Shown here piece by piece: positions 6,820 to 11,058 of a stretch of 11,058 nt of DNA. Numbering within the stretch: position 1 is the first letter of the stretch; each line of letters begins with the position of its first letter. A model generated the notes under the pieces. It made no database searches and had not been told where the DNA came from. It was given only the letters and a program-made list of their open reading frames with translations. The stretch is from Actinomycetota bacterium (GTDB taxonomy: Bacteria > Actinomycetota > UBA4738): NCBI GenBank assembly GCA_005885015.1, contig VAYG01000092.1:4003-15060 (forward strand), written 5' to 3'. Made by a program: the position numbers and the translations under genes.

Positions 6820-7569
6820 TCATCGGCCCCCGCCCGGCGCCTCCTCTAGCCGGGCCAGGCGGTCGGCCGCGTCGAAGGCGCCCGGATCGTGCCGGGTGAT
6901 CTTCCGGAACTCGGCGGCCGCCTCCTGAGGCCGTCCGGCGCGATCGAGGACGTCCCCCGCGACGTACCACAGCCGGAGATGGAAGGGCCGGGCGAGCTGC
7001 TCGTCCGTGGGGATGGATCGCAGGACGGCCAGCGCTTGGGTGAACCGGCCGAGGTCGGCCAGCGCCGAGGCCCCCACCACCGCCGACTCCACTCGGGCCT
7101 CATCGGGGATCTGGGCCCGAAGGGCTTCCATGGCCGCGTCCACCGCCTTCTCGGGCGAGCCCAGCGCCCGGAACGAGTCCGCGATGAGGTGGTTCTGGTC
7201 GACCCGCCCGGTCATCCGCCGGTAGGCCTGCAGCTCGCGGAGGGCCTGACGGAAACGCTCTGCCCGGTACAGGGCGATCCCCAGGACCTCCCGGACCGCC
7301 CCAGACCGGGGCGCCAGCGCCTTCGCCTCCTGGGCCTTCTCGATGCCTGCGGCGACATCGCCGCGATCGATCGCCGCCAGCGCCTGCTCGAAAGCTCGGC
7401 GGGCCCGGTCGGAAGCCCCGGGCCTGGCGGTGGTTCGGATCTCTTCGGCGACCCATCCGGGGAGGCGATCGGCTTCCGGACGGCTATGGGCGACGGGATC
7501 GAGTCGATCCGGTCTGGCCGGCCTGCCGCGAGGAGCGGGGGGAACCCTGCGAGACCGGCCGGTGGGCAC
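6820..7569 (-). CDS. TPR protein downstream of the rRNA operon (Rv1691-like)
   Basis: A 249-aa protein with several tetratricopeptide-like helix pairs between 52 and 240: RARRAFEQALAAIDRGDVAA, then SGAVREVLGIALYRAERFRQ, NHLIADSFRALGSPEKAVDA, RVESAVVGASALADLGRFTQ and LWYVAGDVLDRAGRPQEAAA. The first 45 residues are rich in Arg and Pro and unlikely to be folded. The block ALYRAERFRQALRELQAYRR and the following MTG-x-x-x-Q-N-H resemble what I recall of the actinobacterial family of M. tuberculosis Rv1691. Its role is unknown; TPRs bind partner proteins. The start is GTG at 7569, only 20 bases beyond the rRNA terminator hairpin; I saw no later in-frame ATG or GTG near the beginning of the repeats. 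A weak AAGG lies 6 bases upstream. Confidence 0.85.
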   Translation of the reverse strand: MPTGRSRRVPPAPRGRPARPDRLDPVAHSRPEADRLPGWVAEEIRTTARPGASDRARRAFEQALAAIDRGDVAAGIEKAQEAKALAPRSGAVREVLGIALYRAERFRQALRELQAYRRMTGRVDQNHLIADSFRALGSPEKAVDAAMEALRAQIPDEARVESAVVGASALADLGRFTQALAVLRSIPTDEQLARPFHLRLWYVAGDVLDRAGRPQEAAAEFRKITRHDPGAFDAADRLARLEEAPGGGR

Positions 7570-7575
7570 GGCCGA

Positions 7576-7581
7576 ACCTTA
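7576..7581 (-). promoter_or_regulatory. Candidate -10 box for the TPR gene, next to the rRNA terminator
   Basis: The minus strand reads TAAGGT (TANNNT), placing a start of transcription at about the GTG of 7569, so the message would be leaderless. Any -35 contact would fall inside the terminator hairpin. The same AAGG could instead be a weak ribosome site used by read-through RNA. Confidence 0.3.
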
Positions 7582-7589
7582 CCCGCAAA

Positions 7590-7622
7590 CGAAGAAGGGC
7601 CCCATCAGGGGGCCCTTCTTCG
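7590..7622 (-). terminator. Intrinsic terminator of the rRNA operon
   Basis: A perfect 14-bp inverted repeat, CGAAGAAGGGCCCC (7590-7603) and its complement (7609-7622), with a 5-base loop (ATCAG). In the direction of the rRNA the hairpin is followed by a short TTT rather than a long U-run. It starts 7 bases after the 5S gene and is well placed to end rRNA transcription before the TPR gene. Confidence 0.9.
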
Positions 7623-7628
7623 AGAAGT

Positions 7629-7745
7629 CTCGGCGGCGACCTACTCTCCCACCCCGTTACCAGGGCAGTACCATCGGCGCTGGAAGGCTTAACTTCCGGG
7701 TTCGGAATGGGACCGGGTGTCTCCCCTCCGCTATGGCCGCCGAAA
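7629..7745 (-). rRNA. rrf: 5S ribosomal RNA
   Basis: About 117 nt. On the minus strand it begins GTTTCGGCGGCCATAGCG, contains the conserved CCCATTCCGAACCCGGAAG, and ends GGTGGGAGAGTAGGTCGCC followed by GCCGAGA, which pairs with the 5' end to close helix I. 5S rRNA sits in the central protuberance of the large subunit. It is the last gene of the operon, before the terminator. The ends are estimated from helix I pairing and may be off by a few bases. Confidence 0.95.
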
Positions 7746-7863
7746 CGGCGTTTCCCCGAAGCAGCCCGCCCAGATGGCGGAGCCGCCTCAAGAGGCTTGT
7801 GAGGGTGCGAGCTCCGGGGCGAAACCCCGGGACCCGTGAACCCGATAGCGAGCGCGAGCAAGA
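7746..7863 (-). other. 23S-5S internal transcribed spacer
   Basis: About 118 bases without a tRNA. It holds a tight hairpin, CCGGGG with loop CGAAA and CCCCGG (7814-7830), and further GC-rich arms probably used by RNases during processing. No other feature seen. Confidence 0.75.
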
Positions 7864-7994
7864 GCCAAGTCCTCGGCCTATTAGTACCGGTCGGCTCAAC
7901 ACGTCACCGTGCGTACACCTCCGGCCTATCTACCTCGTAGTCTGCGAGGGGCCTTACCCGGTTTGACCCGGTGGGAGACCTCATCTTGGGGCGA

Positions 7995-8026
<32 letters not shown>

Positions 8027-8144
8027 CTGCCGAACGTGGCCAACCAGCAGTGCCGCTGGCGCGACAACTGGCACACCAGAGGTCCGTCCGCCCCGGTCCT
8101 CTCGTACTGGGGGCAGCTCCCCTCAAGTCTCCTACGCCCGCGGA

Positions 8145-8175
<31 letters not shown>

Positions 8176-8194
8176 AAACCCAGCTCGCGTACCG

Positions 8195-8274
<80 letters not shown>

Positions 8275-8300
8275 TGCCGTCGATATGGACTCTTGGGCAA

Positions 8301-8331
<31 letters not shown>

Positions 8332-8782
8332 GCCGTTAAGTGACGGCCCTACCACGAGGAGCCGTCAGATCACTAGGCCCTGCTTTCGCACCTGCTCGAT
8401 CCGTCGATCTCGCAGTCAAGCCCCCTTGTGCCCTTGCACTCGGCAGCCGATTGCCAACCGGCTTGAGGGGACCTTTGGGCGCCTCCGTTACCCTTTAGGA
8501 GGCAACCGCCCCAGTTAAACTGCCCACCAGGCGCTGTCCCCGGCCCGGATCACGGGTCGAGGTTAGAGTCCCAGCATACGAAGAGCGGTATTTCAAGGTT
8601 GGCTCCACCCGAGCCAGAGCCCGGGCTTCAAAGCCTCCCGCCTATCCTACGCAACGCGTACCAAGACCCAACACCAAGCTGCAGTAAAGGTTCCGGGGTC
8701 TTTCCGTCCTTCCGCGGGAAACGAGCATCTTTACTCGTATTGCAACTTCGCCGAGTCCCTGGTTGAGACAGTGCCCAAGTCG

Positions 8783-8829
<47 letters not shown>

Positions 8830-9533
8830 CCGAGTTCCTCACGTCGCCATGAGGTCGGGACCATATCTTCAGCTCTTCCCGTCGAGAAGAGTTGGCTGGC
8901 GTATGGCCTCTGGGGATTCCAGGAATCGGGACGGCTTCCGATGGTTCATCGTCTCAGCCGTCTTCGCGATTTCCGTAAGACCCTCCACCGTGAGGTGGAG
9001 TCGGGTCTCCATCATCCGAAGAACCGCCGCAAACTTCCTGAATTCATCGGCCTTCGCCGTTCTCAGTGGATTTGCTTCGAAGAACGGAACGATTGTCCCT
9101 CGCAAGGCGTGCTGATTGAAGACACCATAAACGAGAAGATCCTCGCGATGGTTGTCCCTACGACGATTGAGGTACACCGTCCCGCACCCGAAGTAGTCCC
9201 TCATCAGGTGCAGAACCTGCGCACTTCGCTCGCCTTGCACGACTGCGAATCGAGGCTGAACCATCCATCCGATCCTCATGCTTGGATTTCGATGGATCGG
9301 AAGGCTGAAGCAGCCTTCGCCGTCGACGAAGCCGACGATCCACTGCTCGATTCCTGGCCTTTCCTGCTGATTGCCCGCACCGGATGGATTGTCACCGGCC
9401 ATGTCCCCACCATACGCGGAGGGTCTGACATGGTCGGTACCACCGGATGCTCGGGGTTCCCAGCATATAGCCAGCTGCACATCACACCGTCGCCGGTGTA
9501 AGGGGCAGCGAGGGGTGGCGTCCCCCTCGGTCT
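8830..9533 (-). mobile_element. Group I intron at 23S position 1931, with homing endonuclease
   Basis: A 704-nt insertion after U1931 (E. coli numbering): the 5' exon ends CCTAAGGT and the 3' exon begins AGCGAAATTCC. The 5' exon ends in U and the intron ends in G, as group I introns require, and sliding the junction breaks that rule, so the site is fixed. Core elements are recognisable: GGCTATATGCTGG (near 9460-9473), CAATCAGCAGGAAAGGCC (near 9357-9373), and the late AAGATATGGTCC (near 8858-8869), followed by a CCTCATGGCGACGTGAGG hairpin (8837-8854) 7 bases before the splice site. Near the 5' end CGAGGGG/CCCCTCG and ACACCG/CGGTGT form hairpins. The P1 partner for AAGGU is not clean; the best I find is GCC..UUA with two unpaired C. 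It is expected to self-splice from the rRNA precursor. Its 5' neighbour is a second intron only 8 nt away. Confidence 0.9.
8869..9402 (-). CDS. LAGLIDADG homing endonuclease inside the 23S intron
   Basis: A 177-aa protein with one LAGLIDADG motif, WIVGFVDGEGCFSL (21-34; the metal-binding acid is Glu29), so it should act as a homodimer. Family-like segments follow: RFAVVQGERSAQVLHLMRDY (51-70), YFGCGTVYLNRRRDN, VYGVFNQHALRGTIVPFFEA (91-110), LRTAKADEFRKF, and HLTVEGLTEIAKTAETMN (136-153). Such enzymes cut intronless copies of the host gene near the insertion site and drive intron copying; some also help splicing. The ATG at 9402 is chosen; GTGGGG lies 3 bases upstream. A GTG at 9480 would add 26 residues encoded by ribozyme core and is less likely. 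The ORF begins in core sequence and its TGA (8869-8871) lies in the late core, so protein and ribozyme share nucleotides. The frame is intact, so the intron is probably still mobile or recently so. Confidence 0.9.
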   Translation of the reverse strand: MAGDNPSGAGNQQERPGIEQWIVGFVDGEGCFSLPIHRNPSMRIGWMVQPRFAVVQGERSAQVLHLMRDYFGCGTVYLNRRRDNHREDLLVYGVFNQHALRGTIVPFFEANPLRTAKADEFRKFAAVLRMMETRLHLTVEGLTEIAKTAETMNHRKPSRFLESPEAIRQPTLLDGKS

Positions 9534-9541
9534 ACCTTAGG
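9534..9541 (-). other. 8-nt 23S mini-exon between two introns (E. coli 1924-1931)
   Basis: The minus strand reads CCTAAGGT, nucleotides 1924-1931 of 23S rRNA. It joins TATAACGGT upstream and AGCGAAATTCC downstream to restore the universal sequence after helix 69. It is the 3' exon of the upstream intron and the 5' exon of the downstream one. Its eight bases are directly seen; its keeping in mature rRNA is inferred from their universal conservation. Confidence 0.88.
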
Positions 9542-9798
9542 CACCTCTGTTACCTCCGTTCGGGACTCTTCGTCCCAGACGGCGGGGCGGTCATTTCTGC
9601 CGCCCTCCTCATGTCGCCATGAGGGTCGGACTGTATCTTCACCGGCTCAACCGGCACTCGGCGTGCAGTCTCTGAGGGGTCACGAAGACTTCCCTGCTGA
9701 TTGTCCGCACCGGTCGGATTGTGACTCCTCAAGGGAGTACCGCCGGATTCTCCGGATATTCCAGCATATAGCCGAGTTTTCCAACGGCCAGAAGGTTG
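9542..9798 (-). ncRNA. Group I intron at 23S position 1923, without an ORF
   Basis: A 257-nt ribozyme-like insertion after U1923, the site of the I-CeuI intron family of algal chloroplasts. P1 is clear: exon UAACGGU pairs with the internal guide GCCGUUG (intron nt 11-17, 9782-9788) in seven pairs with U.G at the splice site. The intron ends in G. Core strings include GGCTATATGCTGG (9761-9773), CAATCAGCAGGGAAG (near 9690-9704) and CTCAGAGACTGCACGCC. P7 is GACTG (9666-9670) with CAGTC (9629-9633). P8 is CCGG/CCGG around TTGAG, and a CCTCATGGCGACATGAGG hairpin lies at 9607-9624. Two more hairpins close the 3' part: GGGCGG/CCGCCC and GGGAC/GTCCC. No credible protein is encoded. With no endonuclease of its own it depends on another enzyme, or on inheritance, to persist. 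The core resembles that of the neighbouring intron. Confidence 0.87.
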
Positions 9799-10319
9799 AC
9801 CGTTATAGTTACGGCCGCCGTTTACTGGCGCTTAGGTTCAGAGCTTCGGCACCACCCGAAGGCGGTACCTGACCCATCCCCTTAACGTTCCAGCACCGGG
9901 CAGGCGTCAGTCCATATACAGCGCCTTACGGCTTCGCATGGACCTGTGTTTTTAGTAAACAGTCGCTTGGGCCTGGTCTCTGCGGCTCCATCGAGCTCGG
10001 GACGCAGGTCCCTCACCCTACCGGAGCCCCCCTTCTCCCGAAGTTACGGGGGCAATTTGCCGAGTTCCTTAACCAGGGTTCTCTCGATCGCCTCGGTATT
10101 CTCTACCTGCCCACCTGCGTCGGTTTGGGGTACGGGCACCTCAATCACTCGCTAGAGGTTTTTCTAGGCAGCATGGGATCGGTCGCTTCGCCTGAGACGG
10201 CTCGGCATCGGGTCTCGGAGTTGACGACCTCCCGGATTTGCCTGGGAGGTCCTCCTACCCCCTTGCCCCAGGACGACCATCGCCTGGGTCGACTTACCCT
10301 CCTGCGTCTCCCCTTCGCT

Positions 10320-10408
10320 TGCCTACTACCGAGCGGGTCGGTAGCCCCTCCAAGGTGGAGGGGTTTCCTTAGCAGCTCGGATTCGGCATTGGCGCGATTG
10401 AGGTGGTA
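10320..10408 (-). other. Actinobacterial extra arm of 23S rRNA (helix 54a region)
   Basis: Between the equivalents of E. coli TTCCTGTAC and GGGGACGGAG (about 1405-1421) this gene has roughly 90 more bases than E. coli. They fold as two neat hairpins: CTACCGA/TCGGTAG (10326-10332 with 10338-10344) and CCCCTCCA/TGGAGGGG (10345-10352 with 10356-10363). A ~100-nt insert between helices 54 and 55 is a known mark of Actinobacteria. The edges are approximate, from alignment by eye. Confidence 0.65.
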
Positions 10409-10763
10409 CCGGAATATCAACCGGTCTTCCATCGCCTACGCCTCTCGGCCTCGGCTTAGGGCCCGACTAACCCTGGGCGGATGATCCTTCCCCAGGAACC
10501 CTTGGGCATTCGGCGGACGGGTTCCTCCCCCGTCTTTTCGCTACTGATGCCGGCATTCGCACTTCCCACGCATCCACGGCTGGGTTATCCCGCCGCTTCA
10601 CCCGCGTGGGAACGCTCCCCTACCCATCCCGCGGCCTGGACGTGGCCGGTCACCCGGACACGCCGAGCCATACGCGGAATGCCGTAGCTTCGGTGCTGTG
10701 CTTGAGCCCCGTTACATTGTCGGCGCGGAACCACTTGACCAGTGAGCTGTTACGCACTCTTTC

Positions 10764-10798
<35 letters not shown>

Positions 10799-11058
10799 CT
10801 GGGCGACTCCACATCCTTTCCCACTTAGCACAGACTTGGGGACCTTAGCTGACGGTCTGGGTTGTTTCCCTCTCGGCTACGGAGCTTAGCCCCCGCAGCC
10901 TCACTCCCGGGCTCTGGAGCATCGGCATTCGGAGTTTGGCTGAGATCGGTAAGCTTGTAGGCCCCCTAGCCCAACCAGTGCTCTACCTCCGATGCTGAAC
11001 GCCCGAGGCTGCCCCTAAAGGCATTTCGGGGAGAACCAGCTATCACCGAGTTTGATTG

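Noticed and set aside
7590..7622. Perfect 14-bp inverted repeat as a transposon end
   Set aside because: There is no transposase or partner repeat, and the position just after 5S rRNA makes a terminator the plain explanation.
7746..7863. tRNA gene in the 23S-5S spacer
   Set aside because: No cloverleaf, no GTTCRA-type T-loop with matching acceptor stem; the GC hairpin at 7814-7830 is too simple.
9550..9732. 60-codon minus-strand frame in the small intron
   Set aside because: It has no LAGLIDADG motif and covers ribozyme core and hairpins. The resemblance of NPTGADNQQ to the endonuclease start is explained by shared core RNA, though it could be a relic.
8830..9798. Insert in 23S as an intervening sequence cut out without ligation
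   Set aside because: Such IVSs sit in variable helices and form one long stem. These sit in an invariant stretch and carry group I core strings and the U/G splice rule.

Overview
The window is GC-rich bacterial chromosome, most likely from an Actinomycetota lineage. The evidence is: a gene neighbourhood (tlyA, a HAD-GNAT phosphatase, a TPR protein) that recalls the Rv1691-Rv1694 region of Mycobacterium tuberculosis; frequent GTG/TTG starts and start codons with little or no leader; and an extra arm of roughly 90-100 nt in the 23S rRNA between helices 54 and 55, a known signature of that phylum. The genus cannot be told from here.

Left part (1-7570), protein genes. On the minus strand from 4 to 1204 lie tlyA (rRNA 2'-O-methyltransferase) and, just upstream of it, a small coiled-coil protein. 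From 1296 to 2551 a plus-strand pair follows: an SCP2-like protein and a rhomboid protease. They face a minus-strand pair (2548-4213), a HAD-IIA phosphatase fused to a GNAT domain and a small TPR protein. The two convergent genes share one CTAG as both stop codons. A plus-strand DUF1015 gene (4238-5393) is broken by a frameshift near 4751-4766. Then come a small single-stranded DNA-binding protein (minus), a metallo-beta-lactamase-fold hydrolase (plus) and a larger TPR protein (minus, 6820-7569).

Right part (7590-11058), ribosomal RNA operon on the minus strand. Read in the direction of transcription it contains the 3' three quarters of 23S rRNA (the 5' ~790 nt and the 16S lie beyond the right edge), a ~118-nt spacer without tRNA, 5S rRNA, and a strong 14-bp terminator hairpin that directly precedes the TPR gene.

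The most remarkable feature is in the 23S gene. The universally conserved stretch at the 3' side of helix 69 (E. coli 1918-1940) is split twice. A 257-nt group I intron without an ORF sits after U1923, and a 704-nt group I intron carrying a single-motif LAGLIDADG homing endonuclease sits after U1931. Only eight nucleotides of 23S rRNA separate them. The two introns share long core segments and so look like relatives. The 8-nt exon must serve as 3' exon of one intron and 5' exon of the other, so both must splice correctly to give a working ribosome.
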